A stretch of 64,000 bases of DNA from Paraflavisolibacter caeni (lineage in GTDB: Bacteria > Bacteroidota > Bacteroidia > Chitinophagales > Chitinophagaceae), in assembly GCF_025628885.1 (NCBI RefSeq), contig NZ_JAOTIF010000016.1:90119-154118 (forward strand). The letters run 5' to 3'. Every line of letters begins with the position of its first letter. Within the stretch, counting starts at the first letter, position 1. Below are positions 1 through 8,665 of the stretch, piece after piece. The notes beneath the pieces were generated by a model. It was not told the DNA's origin, ran no database searches, and saw only the letters and a program-made list of their open reading frames with translations. A program made the position numbers and the translations under genes.

Positions 1-408
1 TTAAAGAACGTCAATGTATAAACGAAACAGGTAAATGCAAAGACTTCACTTCTGCATTTACCTGTTATACTTTAACGTGCCTGCATATACGAATTTATCG
101 GCCCGGTTACTGATTTAATATTATGCTCTGAAAATCTCCTATAAAAGCGCTCCAAAATTCCACCAAACAAGGAGAGCGAATCATGATAAAATATCGCCCT
201 CCAATTTACGCCCAGAGCTTTGCACATACATCATCTCCTTTGAAGACACTTATTTTACTTCTTCTTATCTTAAACCATCACGATTCTGTGTTTTCTTAAC
301 GTTTTTGGCTTTTTACCTTCTGCTTTCCGAACTTTGCTATGAATAATTAATTGATTTCTAATTTGAATCAATTGCAGGCTGTAGTGATTTTTCTATTTTT
401 ATTGCTCC
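1..408. other. Gene-free left edge with two hairpins
   Basis: No convincing coding region is seen upstream of the chromate transporter. Two dyads stand out. One pairs bases 26-39 with 53-66 (14-bp perfect stem, 13-base loop) and may be the terminator of a gene outside the window, although its T-run is weak. The other pairs GGAGaGCGA at 171-179 with TCGCcCTCC at 194-202, with one mismatch. No clear TAnnTTTG promoter precedes position 409. Confidence 0.5.
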
Positions 409-1650
409 ATGTTGTTGCTCCGACACATCCCATTTCTGAAAAGCGTTTTCTTGTATAGCATCTCGGCTTTTGGCGGGCCGCAGGCCCATCTGGCCATGAT
501 GATGAAAAACTTTGTTCAGAGAACTCCTTATGTGACCAAAGAAGAATTGCTTGAGTATAATGCGTTGTGCAGTTTATTACCAGGAGCATCCTCAACCCAA
601 ACCATTCTATTGATTGGTTATAAAAGAGGGGGTATACCATTGGCCATTTTTACTTTATTGGTATGGATACTACCTGGGTCGCTTTTAATGGGGGCATTTT
701 CATTCCTTTTGCACTATATTGACCGGAAAGCCCTGCACGTGGATGTATTCAAATTTATACCTTCCATGGCAGTTGGATTCCTGGCCTTTGCAGCGACAAA
801 AGCATTCAGGATATCGGTAAATAACACTATTACCTGGTGTATTATGCTCTTATGTGTTGCCGCCACGTATGCCTTCTTTCAGTCCCCATGGACCATTCCT
901 ATCCTAATTGTTTTAAGCGGGTTCATTACCAACCTGAGTAAGAAGCGTATACCACAGCCGGAAACAAAACCTAAGAAGATCAAATGGTGGAATATCTGGT
1001 TGTTCGTGATTATTTTCCTGATAGCTGGTTTTACCAGTGAAATGGCAAGGAGGAATGACTGGCCGAACAGAAAGCCTATCCACCTTTTTGAAAACCTTTA
1101 CCGGATGGGCGGTATTGTGTTTGGTGGGGGACATGTGCTGATGCCTATGATGTACGAACAATTTTCGGTTCGCCCTGCTGCAGTAAAACAAAAGAATCCA
1201 GGTGTTATCAGCATCAATAAAGAAGATATGACCACAGGGATGGGAATTGTCAGGGCTATGCCGGGGCCTGTATTCTCAATAGCTTCTTTCACTGGGGGCA
1301 TGGCACTTAAAGACAAAGGGCCGGAAATGCAGGTAATCGGGTGTATCATTGGCACTGTTGCCATTTTTCTCCCAAGCGCACTCCTGGTTTTATTCTTTTT
1401 CCCAGTCTGGCATAATTTGAAAAAATATGTCGTTGTCTACCGGTCCCTGGAAGGCATCAATGCTGCAGTAGTTGGGATTATGATCGCCTCAACTTTTTAC
1501 ATTATGAAAGATATCACCCTGGTAGATGCCCGGGTTTCCAGCCTCATCAATATTCTGATTATTGTTTCAACCTTCCTATTGTTACAGTTTACAAGGATTG
1601 CCTCTCCAATCATAGTAGCAGCATGCCTGGCATTAGGCTACTTCTTCTGA
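409..1650 (+). CDS. chrA: Chromate transporter (ChrA/CHR family)
   Basis: 413-residue integral membrane protein of the CHR family, which exports chromate or related oxyanions. Both homologous halves are visible. The first has SAFGGPQAH near residue 20 and a glycine/proline-rich segment with [10 protein letters not shown] near residue 57. The second has [15 protein letters not shown] near residue 235 and [14 protein letters not shown] near residue 285. Many hydrophobic stretches span the chain. The length fits the two-domain long form. Its 3' end overlaps the convergent nadD by 13 bases. The physiological substrate cannot be told from sequence; many CHR proteins are annotated without a shown chromate role. 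Confidence 0.88.
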   Translation: MLLLRHIPFLKSVFLYSISAFGGPQAHLAMMMKNFVQRTPYVTKEELLEYNALCSLLPGASSTQTILLIGYKRGGIPLAIFTLLVWILPGSLLMGAFSFLLHYIDRKALHVDVFKFIPSMAVGFLAFAATKAFRISVNNTITWCIMLLCVAATYAFFQSPWTIPILIVLSGFITNLSKKRIPQPETKPKKIKWWNIWLFVIIFLIAGFTSEMARRNDWPNRKPIHLFENLYRMGGIVFGGGHVLMPMMYEQFSVRPAAVKQKNPGVISINKEDMTTGMGIVRAMPGPVFSIASFTGGMALKDKGPEMQVIGCIIGTVAIFLPSALLVLFFFPVWHNLKKYVVVYRSLEGINAAVVGIMIASTFYIMKDITLVDARVSSLINILIIVSTFLLLQFTRIASPIIVAACLALGYFF

Positions 1651-2219
1651 TTTTTAAAAAACCGGCTTTTGATTATTTCCAGTTCAGCTGCTTCTGGCAC
1701 TAAATATTTTATTGATTTTCCTTCCTTTAACAGCGTCCTAATATGAGTTGCTGATATATCTAACATAGGAGCCTGCATGATATGAATGGAAGCATTTACC
1801 GTATTCTCTACAGGGAAACCAGGGCGGAGATAAATGATAATTGGATAATGATCAACAATGGCCCGATAGTTATGCCATTTAGAGATATTCTGGAAACTGT
1901 CACTTCCCATAACAACAGAAAACTCACGAGTAGGATATTTTTCTCTCAGGTAAGCCAAGGTTGTAGAAGTATAGGATGGCTTAGAAAGAGAAAATTCTAT
2001 ATCGCTAGCTTTTAACCTGGGGTCGTTTTCTATAGACCTTTGCACCAGGAACAAACGGTCATATTCATTCAGAAGGGTAGAAGAGACTTTGAACGGGTTT
2101 TGCGGCGATATCACAAACCATATTTCCTGCAGCGCCGTTTCATTTAATATGTGATTAGCAATAATCAGATGCCCAATATGGATGGGGTTAAAAGAACCAA
2201 AATACAATCCTGTTTTCAT
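1638..2219 (-). CDS. nadD: Nicotinate-nucleotide adenylyltransferase
   Basis: 193-residue cytoplasmic enzyme that joins nicotinate mononucleotide and ATP to give nicotinate adenine dinucleotide in NAD synthesis. The nucleotidyltransferase motif [11 protein letters not shown] lies at residues 8-18, with the HxGH signature. The late [21 protein letters not shown] matches the C-terminal ISxTxIR motif. Length is normal for the family. It lies 21 bases downstream of feoA on the same strand and is probably co-transcribed with it. A second NAD gene, nadA, lies near 42 kb but is not linked. Confidence 0.93.
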   Translation of the reverse strand: MKTGLYFGSFNPIHIGHLIIANHILNETALQEIWFVISPQNPFKVSSTLLNEYDRLFLVQRSIENDPRLKASDIEFSLSKPSYTSTTLAYLREKYPTREFSVVMGSDSFQNISKWHNYRAIVDHYPIIIYLRPGFPVENTVNASIHIMQAPMLDISATHIRTLLKEGKSIKYLVPEAAELEIIKSRFFKNQKK

Positions 2220-2240
2220 CCTGTCTAACTCCTCTCATTT

Positions 2241-2465
2241 CTAATGTTCTAAAATAATCTGATCAGCTTCATTTAACCGCAGGCTAAGGGAATAGCCAGC
2301 AATCCTTATAGAAATGGGATCACCTAAAGGAGCCACCTGCTCAACCACCACCACTTCACCGGGAATACATCCCATTTCCATGAGTTTTAATTCCAATTCT
2401 GAACTAGCAAAACCCTTGATTTTTGCTCTTTCCCCAGGCTTTAACTCTGATAATTTTCTATTCAT
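2241..2465 (-). CDS. feoA: FeoA-family small SH3-like protein
   Basis: 74-residue protein with the FeoA fold: LSELKPGERAKIKGF at the N-terminus, LKLMEMGCIPGE in the middle, and GDPISIRIAGYSLSLR near the C-terminus. FeoA proteins are cytoplasmic accessory factors of the FeoB ferrous iron transporter. No feoB is nearby, so a direct iron-uptake role is only assumed. It is divergent from ybeY, with about 58 bases between the two starts. Confidence 0.82.
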   Translation of the reverse strand: MNRKLSELKPGERAKIKGFASSELELKLMEMGCIPGEVVVVEQVAPLGDPISIRIAGYSLSLRLNEADQIILEH

Positions 2466-2523
2466 AAACTATTTTTCAAATCTACAGCTTTCATTTTCCA
2501 AAGGTTTACGATTTTTGAAAATC

Positions 2524-2961
2524 ATGCAAAACAAAAAAGTCAGCTTTCACTATTTAGATGTAAAATTCTTTTTTAAGAATCGAGAAACTGTCAAGCAGTT
2601 TATTCTTGAATTATTTAAGAGGGAAGGGAAGAAGGTAGATACAGTCAATTATATATTCTGTACTGATGAGTATTTAATTGACTTAAATATGGAATACCTA
2701 AACCATGACACCTATACTGATATCATTACTTTCTTTTACTCAGAAAATGATCAGCCTGTTCTATCAGATATATACATCAGTATTGAAAGAGTTAAAGAAA
2801 ATGCAGTGCAATTTCAAACATCCATCAAAAATGAATTATTGAGAGTTTTGTTTCATGGTGCGCTGCACCTCTGCGGCTACAAGGACAAAAAAGCTGAAGA
2901 AGAAAAATTAATGAGAGAAAAGGAAGAGTATTATTTAAAGCTCTTCAATGCGAAACATTAA
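2524..2961 (+). CDS. ybeY: Endoribonuclease YbeY (16S rRNA maturation factor)
   Basis: 145-residue metal-dependent endoribonuclease involved in 16S rRNA processing and ribosome quality control. The metal-binding motif is visible as HGALHLCGYKDKK near residue 114. The first two histidines are kept. The third canonical histidine (GYDH) reads K-D here, which I recall as usual in Bacteroidota homologues. The open frame extends upstream to 2314, but that part overlaps feoA antisense and does not look like YbeY, so ATG 2524 is chosen. The stop codon abuts the first parS-like palindrome. Confidence 0.9.
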   Translation: MQNKKVSFHYLDVKFFFKNRETVKQFILELFKREGKKVDTVNYIFCTDEYLIDLNMEYLNHDTYTDIITFFYSENDQPVLSDIYISIERVKENAVQFQTSIKNELLRVLFHGALHLCGYKDKKAEEEKLMREKEEYYLKLFNAKH

Positions 2962-2977
2962 TGTTCCACGTGGAACA
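2962..2977. promoter_or_regulatory. parS-like palindrome 1
   Basis: Perfect 16-bp palindrome TGTTCCACGTGGAACA, starting directly after the ybeY stop codon. It differs from the classical ParB-binding parS consensus (TGTTTCACGTGAAACA) by one symmetric change in each arm. parS sites sit near replication origins and load ParB. A role as operator for an unknown regulator cannot be excluded. Confidence 0.6.
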
Positions 2978-3008
2978 CGGAAAACTTCAATCCTTTATTA
3001 AATTAACA

Positions 3009-3024
3009 TGTTCCCCGTGGAACA
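3009..3024. promoter_or_regulatory. parS-like palindrome 2
   Basis: TGTTCCCCGTGGAACA, identical to the palindrome at 2962 apart from one central base. It lies 47 bases after the first copy and just upstream of the TATTTTTG box of mnmG, where the -33 region would be. A protein bound here could affect mnmG transcription as well as chromosome segregation. Confidence 0.55.
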
Positions 3025-3030
3025 TTAAAT

Positions 3031-3038
3031 TATTTTTG
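3031..3038 (+). promoter_or_regulatory. Bacteroidota -7 box (TAnnTTTG) of mnmG
   Basis: TATTTTTG is an exact match to the Bacteroidota -7 element and ends only four bases before the mnmG ATG. No clear TTTG -33 element is seen at the normal spacing; the second parS-like palindrome occupies that region. The spacing implies a very short or absent 5' leader. Confidence 0.5.
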
Positions 3039-3042
3039 CAAA

Positions 3043-4905
3043 ATGTTTCAAGAATATGATGTGATTGTGGTTGGTGCAGGCCATGCAGGTTGTGAAGCCG
3101 CTGCTGCTGCAGCCAATATGGGTTCTAAAGTACTGTTGGTTACCATGAACCTTCAAACCATTGCTCAAATGAGTTGTAACCCAGCTATGGGTGGAATCGC
3201 TAAAGGCCAGATTGTTCGAGAGATAGATGCCCTTGGTGGATACTCTGCAATTGTTTCCGACGAATCCATGATACAATTTCGCATGCTCAACCGTTCAAAA
3301 GGTCCAGCTATGTGGAGCCCCCGCTCGCAGAATGACAGGATGTTGTTCTCTCAAAAATGGCGTGAACGCTTGGAACAAACTCCAAATCTGGATTTCTACC
3401 AGGATATGGTTAAAGAAATCATCGTAGAAGGCGGAAAAGCTTCAGGCGTGGTTACGGGCTTAGGACATCACATCAAAGCCAGGGCAGTCGTACTTACCAA
3501 TGGTACTTTCTTAAATGGAGTTATCCATATTGGAGAAAAAAAGTTTGGTGGTGGTCGTGCGGCAGAAAAAGCAGCAACAGGACTGACTGAGCAACTTGTT
3601 TCGTTAGGCCTGGAGAGTGACCGGTTAAAGACAGGCACTCCGCCAAGAGTAGATTCCCGCTCTCTCGACTACAGTAAAATGGAGGAGCAGAAAGGTGACG
3701 AAGAAATCACGGGCTTTTCATATACCAACTCAAAGAAGCCCAAAGAACAAAGAAGCTGCTGGATCACTTATACAAATAGCCAGGTTCATGAACTTTTAAA
3801 GACAGGCTTTGACAGAAGCCCCATGTTTACTGGCAGGATAGAAGGAGTTGGGCCACGCTATTGTCCAAGCATAGAAGACAAGATCAATCGCTTTGCCGAA
3901 AGAGACCGTCACCAGATCTTTGTTGAACCTGAAGGATGGAATACGGTAGAGATCTATGTGAATGGCTTTTCAACTTCCTTACCGGAAGACGTACAATATG
4001 CAGCACTCCGCAAAGTGCCGGGTTTCGAGAATGTAAAATTCTTCCGCCCTGGTTATGCTATCGAGTACGACTACTTTCCACCAACACAACTAAATTATAG
4101 CCTGGAAACAAAGCAAATAGCAAACCTCTTCTTCGCCGGACAGATCAACGGGACAACAGGGTATGAGGAAGCAGCCTGCCAGGGTATTATGGCTGGCATC
4201 AACGCTCATTTAAAGACAAAGAATGAAAAACCACTTATACTTAAACGGAGTGAGGCCTATATTGGTGTATTGATTGACGACCTGATCAGCAAAGGAACAC
4301 AAGAGCCTTACCGAATGTTTACATCCCGCGCTGAGTTTAGAACGCTGTTAAGGCAGGACAATGCTGATCTTAGGTTAACTGAAATAAGTTACCGCCTGGG
4401 ACTGGCTTCACAGGAAAGAATGGATAAAGTACTTTCCAAGAGAAACGAAGTGGAAGAAATAAAGACAGTGCTAAAGAATATACAGCTAGAACCTGGAGAG
4501 ATCAATGGCTTATTAGAGCAACTCGGCAGTTCTTCTATCATTGAAAAACAAAGAGTTGAAAAGATATTACTGCGTCCTAACCTGCAGCTGAAAGATATCG
4601 CACAACACGTGCCTAAGGTTCAGGAAGCATTGAACAGCTTCCAGTTAGAGTCTGTAGAACAAGCCGAGATTCAAACCAAGTACCAAGTGTATATAGATAA
4701 GGAAAAGGATTTAGTAAGCAGGATGCGTCAAATGGAAGACCTTGCTATTCCAGATAGCTTTAACTACCACAGCATTCAGGCTTTGAGCGCAGAAGCAAAG
4801 GAAAAGCTGAACAGGATCAAACCACAAACCTTGGGACAAGCAAGCAGGATATCTGGTATCAACCCAAGCGATGTTCAAATATTAATGGTATATATGGGAA
4901 GGTAA
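3043..4905 (+). CDS. mnmG: tRNA uridine 5-carboxymethylaminomethyl modification enzyme MnmG (GidA)
   Basis: 620-residue FAD- and NADH-dependent enzyme that, with MnmE, modifies uridine-34 in the wobble position of several tRNAs. The FAD Rossmann motif GAGHAGCEAAAAAA begins near residue 12. The MnmG signatures SCNPAMGGIAKGQ (near 45) and GQINGTTGYEEAACQG (near 365) are present, and the helical C-terminal domain is complete. Length is normal. Two parS-like palindromes lie just upstream; in many bacteria gidA lies near the replication origin and parAB. A terminator follows at 4940. Confidence 0.97.
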   Translation: MFQEYDVIVVGAGHAGCEAAAAAANMGSKVLLVTMNLQTIAQMSCNPAMGGIAKGQIVREIDALGGYSAIVSDESMIQFRMLNRSKGPAMWSPRSQNDRMLFSQKWRERLEQTPNLDFYQDMVKEIIVEGGKASGVVTGLGHHIKARAVVLTNGTFLNGVIHIGEKKFGGGRAAEKAATGLTEQLVSLGLESDRLKTGTPPRVDSRSLDYSKMEEQKGDEEITGFSYTNSKKPKEQRSCWITYTNSQVHELLKTGFDRSPMFTGRIEGVGPRYCPSIEDKINRFAERDRHQIFVEPEGWNTVEIYVNGFSTSLPEDVQYAALRKVPGFENVKFFRPGYAIEYDYFPPTQLNYSLETKQIANLFFAGQINGTTGYEEAACQGIMAGINAHLKTKNEKPLILKRSEAYIGVLIDDLISKGTQEPYRMFTSRAEFRTLLRQDNADLRLTEISYRLGLASQERMDKVLSKRNEVEEIKTVLKNIQLEPGEINGLLEQLGSSSIIEKQRVEKILLRPNLQLKDIAQHVPKVQEALNSFQLESVEQAEIQTKYQVYIDKEKDLVSRMRQMEDLAIPDSFNYHSIQALSAEAKEKLNRIKPQTLGQASRISGINPSDVQILMVYMGR

Positions 4906-4939
4906 TTAATAAAAGTTTCCTGAAAAGTTTATAAAAGGT

Positions 4940-4976
4940 AAGCAGGTATCCATCCAAAGGTGCCTGCTTCTTTTTT
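4940..4976 (+). terminator. Rho-independent terminator after mnmG
   Basis: AAGCAGG (4940-4946) pairs with CCTGCTT (4963-4969) around a 16-base loop and is followed by C and six T. It is 35 bases after the mnmG stop. Confidence 0.8.
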
Positions 4977-5135
4977 GTTTAGATGATAATCACCAAAGGA
5001 TTCCATCTTAGAGCATTACATACTTTTACCAATTTATACTTCTGCATCTATACTTGCATCTAAACTTTTCTAGGTAGTTATCCGTATTCTTTTAAAGTAC
5101 ATTACCGATATACCTCAGAAAAGTACTTAGTGAAT

Positions 5136-5143
5136 TACATTTG
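5136..5143 (+). promoter_or_regulatory. Putative -7 box of the PAS kinase gene
   Basis: TACATTTG is an exact TAnnTTTG match. It overlaps the TTG codon at 5141 that would be the longest possible start, so translation more likely begins at ATG 5168 downstream. No clear -33 TTTG is seen. Confidence 0.4.
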
Positions 5144-5167
5144 AGAACCGTTAGTAACCCAACCCCT

Positions 5168-7324
5168 ATGCAGAACTATCAGTCTCTCTCTATCCCGAAT
5201 AGTTTTCAAAGTAGCATGCACCTATCTCCCTCTCAGTTGCAGCGGCTTTTCGATTCTCTTTTGTCCGTTGTTTTTGCAATTGACATTGATGGCAATTTTG
5301 TTTATGTCAGTAAATCTTCCTTTTCCATTTCGGGTTACCTACCGGAAGAGTTAATGGGAACTTCTTACCTGGATCTCATCCTTGAAGAAGATAAAGAAAA
5401 GACTCAGGACTATTTCAGAAAACAGATCTATAGCCAGGATATTCCAAACTTTGAAAACTGTTTAATCAGGAAAGACGGTGTTCATATTCACATTTCATGG
5501 ACAGGCAGGTGGGATGCCAAGGATAAGATGTTTTACTGCGTGGTAAGTGATATATCGGAAAAGAAAGCGGCAGAATTACAGAAGCAACAATACCAGGTGG
5601 ACATGCTAAATATCCTGGAGCGCATTTCGGATAGTTTTTTTTCTGTAGATAAAAACTGGATCGTCACATATCGAAATCAACAAACCGAACAACTTACCGG
5701 GAAGCAAAACCAGCAAATATTAGGAAAGAATCTTTGGGAATGTTATCCCGAGCTTGTGGGCACTATCGTTTATGATCAGTATCATAAAGCGATGAAAGAT
5801 CAGGTTCCCACTCAATTTGAGTTTTATTTTGGCCGGATCAATTCATGGCTCTTCATCAGCGCTTATCCATCAGATAATGGCCTATATGTATTTTTTAGAA
5901 ATATCAATGAAAGAAAGCAGGCAGAGTTGCTGCAGATGTCATTTGATGAAAATATAAAGGAATGGAACAGCTATCTCAAAAACATTGCAGATAGTATGAA
6001 CGATGGCTTTATAGGATTGGACGAAAACGAAAAGGTTGTTCACTGGAATAAAAAAGCTGAAGATATCTTTGATATAAAGCGATATGCTGCTCACCGCAAA
6101 AACTTACGTTCATGCTTCAGCGCAATTGACGGGGTTTCATTTTACGAGGAATTTGCAAACTTATATGCTGAAAAAAAATCCGGTTCTTTTACAATCTTCT
6201 TCCGTCAATCAAATAAATGGTATGAAACAACGGTCAAAGAATTAACCAAGGGAGCGGTCATCTTTATAAAGGATATTACTTTAGTAAAAAAAATCAAAGA
6301 AGAATTGCGTAAGCTATCTGTATTGACAAAGAAAAATATCAATGTGATATTACATACAGATGCAGAAGGAAGAATTACGTGGGCCAACGAAGCACTCGTT
6401 TCCTTAAGTGGATATACTTCAGAAGAAGCAATAGGAAAAACGTTAGGTGAATTGTTGTGCAGCACAGAAGCAGGTGCGGCGACTGCAAGGAATATTCATA
6501 CGCTTATTGCAAAGGGACAATCCTTTCAAATAGAAGCACTCACTTATAATAAATCAAAAGAAACTTTTTGGTCCGAAATCGAAGGTCATCCTGTAAAAGA
6601 TAAAAATGGTAGTTCTGCACAATTCATAACCATTATAACAGACATATCTGAACGAAAAAAATGGCGCCAGGATGGCGTTCAAGAATTACAGGAACAACAG
6701 CAGCAAGTTACTGCATCTGTTATTAAAGCCCAGGAAAGAGATCGGGAGCAAGTAAGCCAACAACTACAAACCAACATCAACGATGTACTAACAACTGTAA
6801 AATTATATACAGAGCTTTGTTTGACTGGCGCAGGAAATAAAGACGAAATGCTGCGCAAATCACTCAACCTGCTTCAGTCTTCTATAGAGGACATCAATAG
6901 CCTTTCTAAAAAACTGTCCCCACCGTCATTGCATGACGTTAGCCTTAAAGATTCTTTACTGGATCTTATTGAATCTGCTACAGCTACAAGCAAGGTAGAA
7001 GTCACTCTTGAATTAAAAAGAGTGAATAACATTGGCATAAGCAAGGAACTACACACTGCATTATACCGCATCTTACAAGAACAACTGGTGAACATATCAG
7101 CTCATGCCAAGGCAAAAAATGTACGGGTAATGGTCAATGGCACGAGCAGCGAATTAACGCTTAAAATAAAGGATGATGGTATTGGCTTTGATACCAGCAA
7201 GCAGAGTAAGGGTATTGGCATTACAAACATGATTTCGCGGACGGAAAACCTGAAAGGCGTCCTCTCCATCAACAGCGCTCCGGGTATGGGTTGTGAACTG
7301 CATGTTCGCTTTCCATTAAGTTAG
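5168..7324 (+). CDS. Multi-PAS sensor protein with histidine-kinase-type ATPase, phosphoacceptor His missing
   Basis: 718-residue soluble protein with no membrane segment. Four PAS-like domains are visible at roughly residues 25-140, 145-255, 270-385 and 390-500. They are followed by a HisKA_3-type dimerisation helix and a GHKL ATPase. The ATPase has its N box (LQEQLVNISAHAKAK), DDGIGFD and KGIGITNM motifs. In the dimerisation helix the expected E-L-H-D-N reads Q-L-Q-T-N: the usual histidine is Gln534 (codon 6767-6769). The protein may thus not autophosphorylate and may act through a partner kinase or by heterodimerisation. No response regulator is adjacent. ATG 5168 is preferred over TTG 5141, which falls in a promoter-like box. 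Confidence 0.85.
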   Translation: MQNYQSLSIPNSFQSSMHLSPSQLQRLFDSLLSVVFAIDIDGNFVYVSKSSFSISGYLPEELMGTSYLDLILEEDKEKTQDYFRKQIYSQDIPNFENCLIRKDGVHIHISWTGRWDAKDKMFYCVVSDISEKKAAELQKQQYQVDMLNILERISDSFFSVDKNWIVTYRNQQTEQLTGKQNQQILGKNLWECYPELVGTIVYDQYHKAMKDQVPTQFEFYFGRINSWLFISAYPSDNGLYVFFRNINERKQAELLQMSFDENIKEWNSYLKNIADSMNDGFIGLDENEKVVHWNKKAEDIFDIKRYAAHRKNLRSCFSAIDGVSFYEEFANLYAEKKSGSFTIFFRQSNKWYETTVKELTKGAVIFIKDITLVKKIKEELRKLSVLTKKNINVILHTDAEGRITWANEALVSLSGYTSEEAIGKTLGELLCSTEAGAATARNIHTLIAKGQSFQIEALTYNKSKETFWSEIEGHPVKDKNGSSAQFITIITDISERKKWRQDGVQELQEQQQQVTASVIKAQERDREQVSQQLQTNINDVLTTVKLYTELCLTGAGNKDEMLRKSLNLLQSSIEDINSLSKKLSPPSLHDVSLKDSLLDLIESATATSKVEVTLELKRVNNIGISKELHTALYRILQEQLVNISAHAKAKNVRVMVNGTSSELTLKIKDDGIGFDTSKQSKGIGITNMISRTENLKGVLSINSAPGMGCELHVRFPLS

Positions 7325-7415
7325 AAACAGTATCTGGTTATGGCCAAATGTAAATCATACAGAGTCTGCAAAAAGGTCTGATTTTTGTTACATAGCTGAC
7401 CGTCAATTCGTTAAG

Positions 7416-7703
7416 ATGAAACTCAGTGTAACGGTGCAGTACAAAGCCAAACTTGCTCACTATTCAATAAGACAAGAAACGTCAGGAGTTTATCTTGCCA
7501 CTTTAGAACAGTATGAAGGTCCTTTTTCTGAGGCTCCTCCCGCCAAGATCATGTTAGTAAAAGGGTTCCGCCGTTGGGCTGGAAGTTTTGAACATCAGGA
7601 CATTTTAAACGATTTAGGCCGCGCCATTGATATTAGTCTCGGTAAGGAACACACAAAGGACAATCTACGTGAAAACTCCACAAAGTTTCCATCAGGTAAC
7701 TAG
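7416..7703 (+). CDS. Small conserved hypothetical protein
   Basis: 95-residue protein without signal peptide or membrane segment. It begins MKLSVTVQYKAKLAHYSIRQE and contains PPAKIMLVKGFRRWAGS in the middle. I recall similar small proteins of about 80-95 residues in Chitinophagaceae, always without a function. It follows the PAS kinase by about 90 bases on the same strand, and no terminator is seen between them. Coding is supported by its regular amino-acid make-up. Confidence 0.6.
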   Translation: MKLSVTVQYKAKLAHYSIRQETSGVYLATLEQYEGPFSEAPPAKIMLVKGFRRWAGSFEHQDILNDLGRAIDISLGKEHTKDNLRENSTKFPSGN

Positions 7704-8665
7704 TCTTCCCAAATGCTCATCTCCAAAATGAAACATGAAGTACCCCGGTTTGCATTTTTTCACTTATACGCTCACTCAAACAGCACTCAATGGTAAAATG
7801 TTTTAATATCAAAGCATAAAATCTAACCCCGATCATCCCAGATCCTGAGTTCTGCACTTATGTTATTTTATTTTTTTAATAACTTTTTAATTTTATTCCT
7901 TAAGTTTGTAATCTTTAATTAATTTTATTCCTTAAAAGGAATTTTTATGTAAGCAAACCATAAAATATATAAGAGATATTTTATGCTTCTGCTTTTTCAA
8001 GTTATTATCTTTTGCTGCCTATGAACAGAAATATTTCCATCTTAAAAAACTTCATCAGTGAGTTTTTTATAACAGGTGTCCTTAAAGAACCTGGTCTTAT
8101 TTTTTCTTCCTCAGGATTTAAGACGCGACTGTATGCATTTAACATGGATACAATCGAATTTAATGTCATATCCTTAATCAGTTATTTTATAAATGGATTA
8201 ATAATTCAAAGCAAGGGCTTATTACAAAGCAACTTAAGACAATCAGTTAAAGGATCATGGTTAAACGCATAATGTTCTAATCGAAAGAATTAAAATCTTC
8301 AGCAACATGTTTCCATAAACCTCATAAAATAATCGGTATTGGTATGTCAGGATTTGTGTGTGTCAAAAGGTACTAATAGAACTATATACCTAACAAGCAT
8401 CAAGCTAATATTTCCTTAACAACTTATTAAGCGAATGGTATACCATATTCATTTAATAATGACTTCATACGAGTAAAATCAAAAATCAATGTATGGCGCT
8501 AAATATATATTGGGCGATAGAATCGATGATGAAATTATTAACTATTAAACTTCAAAATAAATATGCTAATAACAATAATTAAAACCCCAAAGTGTAGCCT
8601 ATGATTTATTAAGGAGAAGAGAAAACAAATTTGAATTTGAAAACCCTTTTTTATAATTCTCATAA
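7704..8665. other. Long AT-rich gene-poor region upstream of susC
   Basis: About 960 bases with no gene I can support. One open frame at 8012-8272 (plus, 86 codons from a TTG or ATG) has no recognisable family, and I rate it as probably non-coding. The stretch 7861-7960 is very T-rich. Long upstream regions are common before SusC/SusD pairs, where an anti-sigma/ECF pair or other regulator often sits; none is seen here. Confidence 0.5.

Noticed and set aside
2314..2523. Upstream extension of ybeY to 2314
   Set aside because: The extra part is antisense to feoA and has no match to YbeY.
5141..5167. TTG 5141 as start of the PAS kinase
   Set aside because: It lies inside an exact TAnnTTTG promoter box; ATG 5168 follows in frame.
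8012..8272. 86-codon plus-strand frame upstream of susC
   Set aside because: No recognised motif, unclear start (TTG or ATG 8021) and AT-rich random-looking composition. It cannot be excluded but is not supported.
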